Below the pieces are notes generated by a model, which worked only from the letters and a program-made list of their open reading frames with translations, ran no database searches and was not told where the DNA came from. This document shows, in pieces, positions 17,499 through 29,400 of a stretch of DNA of 64,000 bases (positions within the stretch are counted from its first letter, which is position 1; the number at the start of each line of letters is the position of its first letter). The stretch spans positions 62,001 through 126,000 of the forward strand of contig NC_016588.1 in assembly GCF_000283655.1 (NCBI RefSeq), given 5' to 3'. The stretch is from Azospirillum lipoferum 4B (GTDB lineage: Bacteria > Pseudomonadota > Alphaproteobacteria > Azospirillales > Azospirillaceae). Both the position numbers and the translations under genes were made by a program.

Positions 17499-20400
17499 GC
17501 TGTCGGGCAGGATGTGGCTGGCGAGTGCCGCCAGCAGGTCGGCGGCACCGGCCGGACCGCCATGGGCGCGGGCGACCTGACGGGCGAAGCCGGGGGAGGC
17601 CGGCATGATCTCGGCACGGTCGTCCGCCCCACGATCCGCCGGCTGTCCGGCCCCGTCCGCCGGGGTGCCGCCGCCATCCTGGGGGGCGTCCTGGTTCTGG
17701 GGCTGGTTCTGGTTTTGCGGCTGGTTCTGGGGTTGGCCCTGCGGCTGGCCCTGACCTTGGCCTTGCTGGCCCTGACCCTGCTGGCCCTGCGGACCCTGGG
17801 TCCCCGGCTGTCCGGTCGTCGAGCCGCGGCCCTGTCCGGTGCCGAGGCCGTTGCCCCGCTCCTGGCCCAAGCCTTGGCCTTGGCCCTGACCCTGACCGTT
17901 GTTCAGGCCGTTGCCCTGCGTGCCGGTCTGGCCGGGAGTGCTTTGGCCGGGAGTGCCCTGGCCGCCGGTATTGGTGCCCGTGCCCGTGCCCGTGCCGGTC
18001 CCTCCGGGCGTGCCGCCGGTACCGAGACCGCTGCCCAGACCATTGCTGCCAAGGCCATTGCCGCCCAAACCGCCGCCGGCAAGGCCGCCGCCACCCAGGC
18101 TGCCACCCAGGCCGCCGCCCAGGCCGCCGCCCAGACCACCGCCGAGGCCGCTTCCTCCCAGCCCGCTGCCGGAGCCGCTGTTGGAACCGGAGCTGGACGA
18201 ACCGCCGCCGATGCTGTTCAGCGTCACTGACCGGCCGGCATCCGTGCTGGACGAACCGCCGCCGATGTTGTTCAGCGTCACCGACCGGCCGGCGTCCGTG
18301 CTGGACGAACCGCCGCCGATGTTGTTCAGCGTGACCGACCGGCCGGCATCCGTGCTGGACGAGCTGCCGGGGGTTCCGCCGCTGGTACCGCTGGCGCCGC
18401 CGCCCGGCAGCGTCGGTCCGGAGCCGGTGCCGCCGGTGCCGCCCAACGGGCTGTTCGAGGAGCTGCTGGAGGACGGGCCGTTGGACGAGGAGCCGGTCGT
18501 CGAACTGCCGGACAGCGACGGGCCGTTGCCGCTGACGGTGACGGGTGTGGTCGTCGCCGGTGTGGTCGTCGCCGGTGTGGTGGGCGCCGTGGTGGTCGTG
18601 CTGGCGCGGGCCACCGCGACCGTCACCGTCGCCGCGGTCGAGCTGTTGCCGGCGAGGTCGCGGCCCTGGATGCTGATCGACCGGCTGGTCGCCGTGCCGG
18701 CGAAGCTCGGGTCGGAGGCGGTCGACCGCAGCCCGATCGCCTGCACCGCCGCCTGATAGTCGGCGGCCGACGCCGTGCCGGTCAGCACGATGCTGTTGCC
18801 GTCGCGGGTCGCGGTGATGCCGGCCGGCAGGGCGCCGATCACCAGCTCGTCGCCGCTGCGGGCATCGGTCAGGGTGACGGTCACCCGGTTCAGCGAACTG
18901 GCGTCCGACAGCGAGACGGCGGACCCCAGCGTCGCCGTGCCGCCGGCGCTCAGCGTCGGAGCGGTCCCGCCGGCGGACACCGTCGGGGCCTGGGTGTCGA
19001 CCGTCAGGCTCAGCGTTCCCGACCGGCCGATGTTGCCGGCGCTGTCGGTGGCGGTGGTCACCACGCTGTGGGCGCCGTCGGTCAGCGGGGTGGTGACGGC
19101 GAAGCTCCAGGACCCGTCGCTGCCGGCGGTGGCCGTTCCGACGGTGACGCCGTCGATGATGACGGTGACCGTGCTGTTCGGATCGGCGGTGCCGGTCAGG
19201 GTCGGCCGGTTGACCGGGGTGACGTTGGCGCTGTTGTCGATGCCGCCGGCAATCGCCGGGGTCGACAGCACCGGCGGCGTGGCGTCGACGGTCAGCGTCA
19301 GTGCCGCCGAGGTGCCGCTGTCGTTGCCGGCCGGGTCGGTCGCCCGGCTGGTGACGGCATGGGTGCCGTTGGCCAGCGGGGTGGTGGGCGTGAAGCTCCA
19401 GTTGCCGTCGGACCCGGCGATGGTGGTGCCGGCCGCGACGCCGTCGATCAGGACGGTGACGGTGGAGCCGGGCTCCGCCGTGCCGCCGACGGTCGGACGG
19501 CTGATGTTGGTCAGCCCGTCGGTGGCGGAGACGCCGGTGTCCTGTCCGGACGCCAGCACCGGGACCGAGGGGGTGGCCGGGGCGACGGTGTCGACCAGGA
19601 CGTTCTGCAGGCCCGGCATGCCGGTCAGCGTCGCCGGGAGCGGGATGCGGGCACGGTCGGTGATGCTGCCGCCGTTGTAGTTCAGTCCGGTGACGGCGAT
19701 GCCGTCGGCGTCGGCGTCGCCCGCCTGCACCACATAATCGAAGCGCAGGACCGTCCCGCTGCTGGCCGTGGCGTTGTAGACCGCTTGACGGGTCTGGCCG
19801 CCGACGTCCAGCGTGATGGTCGGGACACCGTTGACGATCACCACCTCGCTGGTCTGGATGTAGAAGCTCAGCGTCCGGCCGACGCCGTAGGTGCCGTCGA
19901 TGGGCGCAACGATGCTGCGGATCGTCGGCGCCGTGGTGTCGATGGCGATGTTCTTGTTCAGCCCCAGCGACCGCACGTCGCCCGGCATCGTCAGGGTCAG
20001 GACCCCGGCATTGCCGGCGATGTCCGTGATCGAACCGGCAAGTGCCGTCGTGCCGATCGCGTCCAGGTCGGCGGCGGTGTCGCCGGCCTGCACCGTGTAG
20101 GTGAAGGTCAGCGTGTTGGTGCCGGCCCCGCTGCTGTAGGTGGCGGTGCGGCCGGTGTTCAGCGCCAGCGTCGGGGTGCCGTTGACGGTCACCGCCTCGC
20201 TGAAGGTCACCTGGATCGAGATGGTCTCGCCGGTGGTGTAGGTGCCGTTCTCGGTGCTGGCGGTGACGTTGGTGACGGTGGGATGGACGCTGTCGACGCG
20301 CACGGCCCCCATGCCGGCGACGCTGTTCAGCGTGCGGATCGCGCTGTTGCCGATCAGGTCGGCGATGCTGCCGCCGCTGATCGATCCGCCGATGCCGATG

Positions 20401-23400
20401 CCGTCGGCATCGGTCAGGTTGGTGCCCACGGTGTAGCGGAAGGTCAGCGCGGTGCCGCCCGACCCCGACAGGTAGGTCGCCTGCACCACCGTGCCGTTGT
20501 CGAGCGTGATTCCGAAGGTCGGCGTGCCGGTGACGGTGACCGCTTCCGAGAAGGTGACGGTGACGTCGATGGTCTCGCCGGCCCGGTAGGTGCCGTTCAC
20601 CGCCGAGACGGAACTGACCGTCGGGGCCGCGGTGTCGATGACGATCGCCTTGTTGGCGCCCAGCGAGTTGGCCGCCCCCGGCGCCGCCAGCGTCAGGATC
20701 GCGTCCAGGCTGGTGGAGCTGTCGGCGATGCTGCCGCCGTTCAGCGTCAGCGCACCCGTCGAGGCATAATCGAGGTCGGCCGAGTTGTCGCCGTCCTGCA
20801 CCGTGTAGGTGAAGGTCAGCGTGGTCGTCCCCGATCCGCCGGTGTAGGTGGCGTTGCGGCCGATGTTCAGCGCCAGCGTCGGCGTGCCGGTGACCGTCAC
20901 CGCCCGGTTGAAGGTGACGGTGACGGTGACGGTGCTGCCGGCCTTGTAGGTGCCATCGGCGGTGGTGGTGGTGACCGACGAGACGGTCGGGTTGACGAGC
21001 GAGGTCACGACGAGGTCGTTGCCGGTGCCGCCGACGTAATCGACGGTGTAGAGGTCGCCGTTCGTGCTCAGCGTGTCGCCCTGCGCCAGCCCGGACAGGG
21101 TGCTGGACACCGCACCGCTGCCGGTCTGGTCGATCACCTTGTAGGTGGCGGCGTTGACGGCGGCGAAGCTGTTGACCCGGGCGACGGTGACGGCGCTCGA
21201 CCCGCTGGCCAGCGTGACGGTGCCGCTGACGATCACCTGATCGTAGCTGCCAGCCGCCGTGCCGGCGATCTCCACCGCCAGGGTGCCGCTCATCGACAGG
21301 TTGCCGTTGACGGTCAGCGAACCGATGCCGTTGTTGGTCCCGGCGACGCCGGGGGCCAGCGTGGCGCCGGAGGCCACCGTCAGCGTGTTGGAGGAGCCGC
21401 TGGCGAAGATGCTGCCGGTGCCGCCCAGCGTGGCGCCGGAGGCCACCGACACCCCGCTGGTGTCGCCCAGCGCTCCAGTCACCAGCACCGTCCCTGCCGA
21501 CACGGTGGTGCTGCCGCTGTAGGTGCTGCTGCCTGACAGGGTCAGCGTGCCGGTCCCCGACTTGGTCAGGTCGAAGGAGCCGTCGATGGTGTTGCTGAGG
21601 GTGGCGGTGTATCCCGAGCCGACGTCGATGGTGGCGGCGCCGCTCAGTTGGATGTAGTTGCCGAAACTCCCCGTCACCGCGAAGCTCAGCGTCGTGCCGG
21701 CGGCCAGATCGACGCCGGATGCGCCCAGACCGCCGGTGGAGGCGGCGATGATCGTGCCGGCGAAAATGCTGGTGCCGCCGTTGTGGGTGTTGGTTCCCGA
21801 CAGGGTCAGCGTGCCGCTGCCCTGCTTGATGAGCGTCACGCCGCCGGAGCCGCTGATGACGCCGCTGAACTCCGTCGACGTGTTGTTGCCGCCGGCCGTC
21901 AGAGTCCCGCCCAGCACGATGGCGCCGGCGCCGGCGATCGACCCCACCGTTTCCGTGTCCGGCACCGACAGCGTCGCCCCGCTCGCCACCGTCACCGCGC
22001 TGCTGTCGCTGATCGCCGAGCCGCCCGACGCGGTCAGCGTGCCGCCGGATACGGTGGTGGCACCGGTGTAGGTGTTGGCCCCCGAGAGGGTCAGGCTGCC
22101 GGCCCCCGACTTGGTCAGGCCGCCGGTGCCAGACAGCACGCCGGAGAAGCTGGTGGAGCCGCTCGACGGGCTGACGGTCAGGGTGTTGGCGCCCAGCGTG
22201 ACGTTGCCGGCACCGCTCAGCGAACCGATGGTCTCTGCGGCAGAGAGTGCCAGGGTGGCGCCGGAGCTGACCGACACCGCGTTGTCGTCGGCGATGGCCG
22301 AGCCGCCCGACACCGTCAGCGTGCCGGCCGACACGGTGGTGGCGCCGGTGTAGCTGTTGGCCCCCGACAGGGTCAGCGTGCCGGTGCCCGACTTGGTCAG
22401 GCCGCCGGTGCCGGACAGGACGCCCGACAGGGTGGCGCTGTTGGTGGTGTTGATCGTGGCGCCATTGCTGCCGGCGGTGATGGCGTTGGAGACGGTGGCG
22501 CCGGTGCCGGTGATCGCCAGCGTGGCGCCGTTGAGCGTCACGCTGCCGCTGCCCAGGTTGCTGCCGCCGGTCACCGACAGGGTGCCGGCGGTGACGCCGG
22601 TGGTGCCGGTGTAGCTGTTGGTGCCCGACAGCGTCAGGGTGCCGGTGCCGGTCTTCGCCAGATTGCCGGTGCCGGACAGCACGCCGGAGAAGGTGGTGGA
22701 GCTGTTGTCGCCGCCGGCCGTCAGGGTGTTGGCGCCCAGCGTCACCGAGCCGGCACCGGCGAGCGAGCCGATGGTCTCAGCCGCCGACAGGGTCAGCGTG
22801 GCGCCGCTGTCCACCGTCACCGCGCTGCTGTCGGCGATGGCCGAGCCGCCGGACACGGTCAGCGTGCCGGCCGACACCGTGGTGGCGCCGGTGTAGCTGT
22901 TGGCCCCCGACAGGGTCAGCGTGCCGGTGCCCGACTTGGTCAGGCCGCCGGTGCCGGACAGCACGCCGGAGAAGCTGGTGGTGCTGTTGTCCGCACCGGT
23001 GGTCAGGGTGTTGGCGCCCAGCGTCACCGAGCCGGCACCGGCGAGCGAGCCGATGGTCTCAGCCGCCGACAGGGTCAGCGTGGCGCCGCTGTCCACCGTC
23101 ACCGCGCTGCTGTCGGCGATGGCCGAGCCGCCGGACACGGTCAGCGTGCCGGCCGACACCGTGGTGCTGCCGGTGTAGGTGTTGGCTCCCGACAGGGTCA
23201 GCGTGCCGGAACCCGACTTGGTCAGGCCGCCGGTGCCGGACAGCACGCCGGAGAAGCTGGTGCTGGTGTTGTCCGCACCGGCCGTCAGGGTGTTGGCGCC
23301 CAGCGTGACGTTGCCGGCACCGGTGAGCGAGCCGATGGTCTCAGCGGCAGAGAGCGCCAGCGTGGCGCCGGTGCCGACCGACACGGCGCTGCTGTCGCTG

Positions 23401-26400
23401 ATCGCCGAGCCGCCGGACACGGTCAGCGTGCCGGCCGACACGGTGGTGGTGCCGGTATAGGTGTTGGCGCCCGACAGGGTCAGCGTGCCGGTGCCCGACT
23501 TGGTCAGGCCGCCGGTGCCGGACAGCACGCCGGAGAAGCTGGTGCTGGTGTTGTCCGCACCGGCCGTCAGGGTGTTGGCGCCCAGCGTGACCGAACCGGC
23601 ACCGGCGAGCGAGCCGATGGTCTCGGCGGCAGAGAGTGCCAGGGTGGCGCCGGTGCCGACCGACACGGCGCTGCTGTCGCTGATCGCCGAGCCGCCCGAC
23701 ACCGTCAGCGTGCCGGCCGACACGGTGGTGGCACCGGTGTAGCTGTTGGCTCCCGACAGGGTCAGCGTGCCGGTGCCCGACTTGGTCAGGCCGCCGGTGC
23801 CGGACAGGACGCCGGAGAAGCTGGTGCTGGTGTTGTCGCCACCGGCGGTCAGGGTGTAGCTGTCCAGCGTGACCGAACCGGCGCCGGTGAGCGAGCCGAT
23901 CGTCTCGGCTGCCCCCAGCGCCAGCGTGGCGCCGGAGTCGACCGTCATGGCGCCGGTATCGGCGATGGCGCTGCCGCCGTTCAGCGTCAGCGTACCGGCG
24001 CTGACGGTGGTGGCGCCGCTGCGGGTGTTGGTGCCGGACAGGGTCAGGGTGCCGGCACCGCCCTTGGTCAGGGCGCCGCTGCCGCTGATCACGCCAGTCA
24101 GGGTGGCGGTGTTGGATGCGGTGACGGTGGCGCCGAAGGTGCCGACGGTGATGAGGTTGGCGAGGCTGACGCCGGTGCCGGTGATCGCCAGCGTGCCGTT
24201 GTCGATCGTCAGCGCGCCTGTGCTGATGTTGGTGGCGTCGGTCACCGACAGGGTGCCGCCCCTGACGGCGGTGGTGCCGGTGTAGGTGTTGGCGCCCGAC
24301 AGCGTCATCGTGCCGCTGCCGGTTTTGACGATGTTTCCGGTCTGGTTTTGCTCGATGACGCCGGAGAACTCAGTCGACGTGTTGTCCCCGCCCATGGTCA
24401 GGGTGCCGTTGTTCAGACTGACCGTGCCGCTGCCGGACAGGGAGCCGATCGTCTCGCTCACGCTGTCGTCGAACCACAGGGTCGCCCCGGACGACACCGT
24501 CACGGCGGAGCTGTCCGCGATGGACGCGCCGCCTTGAAGCGCCAGGGTGCCGGCCGACACGGTGGTGGCGCCGCTGTAGGTGTTGGCGCCTGACAGAGTC
24601 AGGGTGCCGCTGCCGGCCTTGGTCAGCCCGCCGGTGCCGGACAGCACGCCGGAGAAGGTGGTGTTGGTGCCGTCGCCGGCCGTCAGGATATAGCTGCCCA
24701 GCGTGACCGAACCGGATCCGGCCAGCGAGCCGATGGTCTCGCTGGCGTCGAGCGCCAGGGTGGCGCCGGTCGACACCGTGACGGCGCTGCCGTTGCCGAT
24801 GGCACTGCCACCCGACGCCGTCAGGGTGCCGGCGGAAACGGTGACCGACCCGCTGTGGGTGTTGGTGCCGGACAGGGTGACCGTGCCGCTGCCGTCCTTG
24901 GTCAGGGCGCCGGTGCCGCTGACGACGCCGGACAGGGTGAGGGCGTTGGCGGTCTTCACCGTGCCGGTGCCGGTCAGGGCGATGGCGTTGGTCAGCGTCT
25001 GGCTGGCCGCCGTGGTGCTCAGCGTGCCGCCGTTCAGGGTGATGGTGCCGCTGCCGATGGTGCCGGATGCGCCCAGTTCCACCTCGCCGCTGCGGATGGT
25101 GGTGCCGCCGGACCAGGTGTTGTTGGCACCGCTCAGCGTCAGCTTGCCGGCACTCGACTTGGTCAGGCCGCCGGTGCCGGTGACATCGCCCGACAGGGTG
25201 ACGGCGTTGGCGTTGTCGATGGTGGAGCTGGACGACAGGGCGATGGCGTTGTCGATGGTGGTGGCGCCGGTGACGGTCAGGGTGCCGCCGCCCATCGTCA
25301 CCGTGCCGGTGCCCAGGTTGGCATCGCCCGCCACCGACAGCGTGCCGGCGCTGACGGTGATCGTGTTGATGCCGGTGTTGCCGCTGGCGGTGTTGTTGGT
25401 GCCGCCCAGCACCAGCGTGCCGGTGCCGCTCTTGGTCAGTGCCGCGCTGTCGGTGCCGTTGTCGGCCAGGGTGGAGTCGATGGTCAGCGTGTCGCCTTCG
25501 CCGACGCTGACGCCGAAGCTGTTGCCCAGCGTGAAGCCGTTGGCGGCGATGGTGATCGACCGGCTGTCGGTGTCGCTGTCCATCGCCAGCGTCACCCCGT
25601 CGCGCACCGTCAGGGTGGCGGGCAGCGTGATGGTGCCGCCCAGCGTGGTGGCGAAGCGGATGGTGATGTTGCCGCTCACGGCGTTGGCAAGGGCGATGGC
25701 CTCCTTCAGGTCCAGGCCGCCGCCGTCGCCCTTGTCGGCCGTATAGGTGCCGGCCGGTGCGCTGCTGTCGATGGCGGTGACGTCGACCGTCAGGTCGTTC
25801 GTCACGCTGATGCTGAACACCTCCTCATAGGTGGCAGTGCCGTCGCTGACCTGGATGCGGACCGAGTAGCTCTGCCCGGCGGTCAGGGTGCTGGCGTTGT
25901 TCGCCTGAAGCGACGTGCCGGAGATGTTGAACAGGGCGTTGTCGGTGTCGCCGGTGCCGCTGACCAGCGTATAGGTGAAGGTCTGGCCGGTGTCGGCATC
26001 GGTCTTCGACAGGGTGCCGACCACCGCATTGGTGCCGTCGAAGATGGTGACGGAGCTGTTCGACAGGGCGATGTCGGTCGGCGCGTCGTTGATCGAGGTG
26101 GCGGTGACGACCGTGCTGCTGTTGGCGCTGCTGCTGCTGATGCCGTCGCCGGCGGTCAGGCTGAAGGTGGTCTGCACCGTGCTGCCGGGCACCACCTGGT
26201 TGTTGGTGGGGGTGAAGACCAGCGCCTGCAGCAGGGTCTGCAGCCCGCCGGGCGTGGTGGCGGTCAGCGTGTAGTTGCCGGCCGTGCCGGTCAGCCCGCC
26301 GCCGGCGCTGGACAGCGTGCCGTTGGCCGCGGTGTAGGCGATGAGGACGGTGAAGGTCCCGGTGTTGTCGTCGGCATCCGTCACCGTCACGTTGGCGAAG

Positions 26401-29400
26401 GGCGTGGTGGTGGCGTTGTCGTCGACGGTGCCGGCGGTGGTGAAGGTGCCGGCCAGCGCCGGGGCCTGGTTGACCGGTCCGGTCAGCACGACGTCGTTGC
26501 TGTTGCTGCCGGCGGCATAGCTGATCGTGATCGTCCCGCTGTTCAGGCTCAGCGTGGCGCCCGAGGCCAGCCCGGTGAAGGTGCCGGTGACGGCGTCGCT
26601 GCCGTCGTTGGAGATGATGGCGAAGCTGTCGCCGCTGGCGGTCTTGGCCGGGGTGTAGCTGCCGCCGGCGGTCAGGGTGGCGCTGCTGACGTCCACCGCC
26701 CCGGTGACCGCCACCTGGTCATGGCTGCTGGTGCTGACCAGATCGACCGCCAGGGTGCCGCCCGACTGGATGGTCAGGCCCCCGTTGACGGTCAGGGTGC
26801 CGACGCCGTTGTTGGTGCCGGCGATGCCGGGGGACAGCGTGCCGCCGGACTGTACGGTCAGGCCGCCGTTGACGGTGCCCGTGCCGGCCAGCGTGCCGCC
26901 GCTGCCCACCGTGACCGCGCCGGCCGACGACCCGTTCAGGGTGCCGGTGACGATCAGGGAGCCGGCCGACAGGCTGGTGGTGCCGGTGTAGGTGCCGGTG
27001 GCGGACAGGGTCAGCGTGCCGGCGCCCGACTTGGTCAGGCCGCCGGAGCCGCTGATGACGCCCGACAGGGTCAGGGCGTTGCCGGTGTCGACGCTGACGG
27101 TGCCGTGGCTGCTGCCGAGCGCGACGGCGTTGGCCAGCGTGAGGGTGCCGGTGGAGGCCAGCGTGCCGCCGTTCAGCGTGACGGTGCCGGTGCCGAGGTT
27201 GGCGGCCGCACCGACCGCCAGCGTGCCGCCGTTCACCGTGGCGGCCCAGGCGGTGGAGTTGTTGGTGCCGGTCAGGGTCAGCGTGCCGCTGCCGCTCTTG
27301 GTCAGCGTGTTGGTTCCGGCGGCGATGGTGCCGGACAGGGTCAGCGCGTCGGCCGTGCTGACCGTGCCGCCGCCGGTGCTGACGGTCAGGCCGTTGGCCA
27401 GCGTGACGTTGCTGCCGGTCACCTCCAGCGTGCCGCCGCCGCTCAGCGTGATGCCGGCGCTGCTGATGTTGCCGGAGCCGGCGATCGACAGGGTGCCGGC
27501 GCCGACCGTGGTGGTGCCGGTGTAGCTGTTGGCGCCCGACAGCGCCACCGTGCCCGCCCCCACCTTGGTCAGGTTGAAGCCGCCGGAGATCGCGCCGGAG
27601 ATCGTCAGCGTGTCGCCGGCGGTGTAGGACCCGATGCCGGCGTCGGCGGCCAGCGTGACGGTGCCGCTGAGGGTGGCGCTGCCGGTGCCGCCCCCGTTGA
27701 CCTTCACGGCCCCGACATCCGAGCCGGAGATCGAGACCCCGTTGCCGCTGATCGTCAGGTTCTCGGCGACGGTCAGGCCGCTGTCGATGCGCAGGGTGGC
27801 GCCGCTGGCCACCGTGGTGGCGCCCGCCGTGGTTCCCAGCGCGTTGGCGTGGGTGATGTAGACGATGTTGGCGTTGATGTTGGTGGCGCCGGTGTAGGTG
27901 TTGTTCCCGCCGAGCGTCAGCATCTGCCCGCCGGTCTTGGTCAGCGAGCCCGACCCGCTGATGATGCCCGACAGGGTGGCGCCGCTGCTGGCGACGTTGA
28001 TCGTGCCGCCCGACGCCCCCAGCGCGATGGCGTTGTCGATGGTGCCGTTCACGTTGGCGAGGACGAGCGTGCCGCCGTCCAGCGTCAGCGTGCCGCCCAT
28101 CAGGTGATCGTCGTTGCCGATCGACAGCGTTCCTTCCGACACCGTGAGGCCGCCGGTCAACCCGGCCTCGTTGCCGGTGTTGGACAGGGTCAGGGTGCCG
28201 GCGCCGCTCTTGGTCAGCGCCTGCGCGCCGCCGGAGAAGGCGCCCGACATGGTGACCGCGGCGCTGTTGGAGATCGTGGCATTGCCCGACAGCGCCACGG
28301 CGTTGTCGATGGTGGTGGCGTCGGTGACCGCCAGCGTGGTTCCTGTCGCCAGCGTGACCGTGCCGCCCACCAGCGCGTTGTCGTCGGCCACCGCAAGCGT
28401 GCCGGCCGACACCGTGAGGCCGCCGGTCAGCCCGGCCTCGTTGCCGGTGTTCGACAGGGTCAGGGTGCCGGTGCCGCTCTTGGTCAGCGCCTGCGCGCCG
28501 CCGGAGAAGGCGCCCGACATGGTGACCGCGGCGTCGGTCTGGACGGTGGCCGCACCCGACAGCGCGACGGCGTTGTCGATGGTGGTGGCGCCGGTGACCT
28601 GCAGCGTGGTTCCCGCCGCCAGCGTGACCGTGCCGGCGACCAGCGCGTTATCGTCGGCCACCGCAAGCGTGCCGGCCGACACCGTGACGCCGCCGGTCAG
28701 CCCGGCCTCGTTGCCGGTGTTCGACAGGGTCAGGGTGCCGGTGCCGCTCTTGGTCAGCGCCTGCGCGCCGCCGGAGAAGGCGCCCGACATGGTGACCGCG
28801 GCGTCGGTCCGGACGGTGGCGGCACCCGACAGCGCCACGGCGTTGTCGATGGTGGTGGCGCCGGTGACCTGCAGCGTGGTTCCGGCGGCCAGCGTGACCG
28901 TGCCGGCGACCAGCGCGTCGTCGTCGGCCACCGCAAGCGAGCCGGCCGACACCGTGACGCCGCCGGTCAGCCCGGCCTCGTTGCCGGTGTTCGACAGGGT
29001 CAGGGTGCCGGTGCCGCTCTTGGTCAGCGCCTGCGCGCCGCCGGAGAAGGCGCCCGACATGCTGACCGCGGCGTCGGTCTGGACGGTGGCCGCACCCGAC
29101 AGTGCCACGGCGTTGTCGATGGTGGTGGCGCCGGTGACCTGCAGCGTGGTTCCGGCGGCCAGCGTGACCGTGCCGCCCACCAGCGCGTCGTCGTCGGCCA
29201 CCGCAAGCGTGCCGTCCGACACCGTGACGCCGCCGGTCAGCCCGGCCTCGTTGCCGGTGTTGGACAGGGTCAGGGTGCCGGTGCCGCTCTTGGTCAGCGC
29301 CTGCGCGCCGCCGGAGAAGGCGCCCGACATGGTGACCGCGGCGTCGGTCCGGACGGTGGCGGCACCCGACAGCGCTACGGCGTTGTCGATGGTGGTGGCG

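Noticed and set aside
17487-18100. Autotransporter (type V) secretion of the adhesin
   Set aside because: The beta-strand repeats are of autotransporter type, but there is no C-terminal beta-barrel; the end is low complexity plus a short helix.
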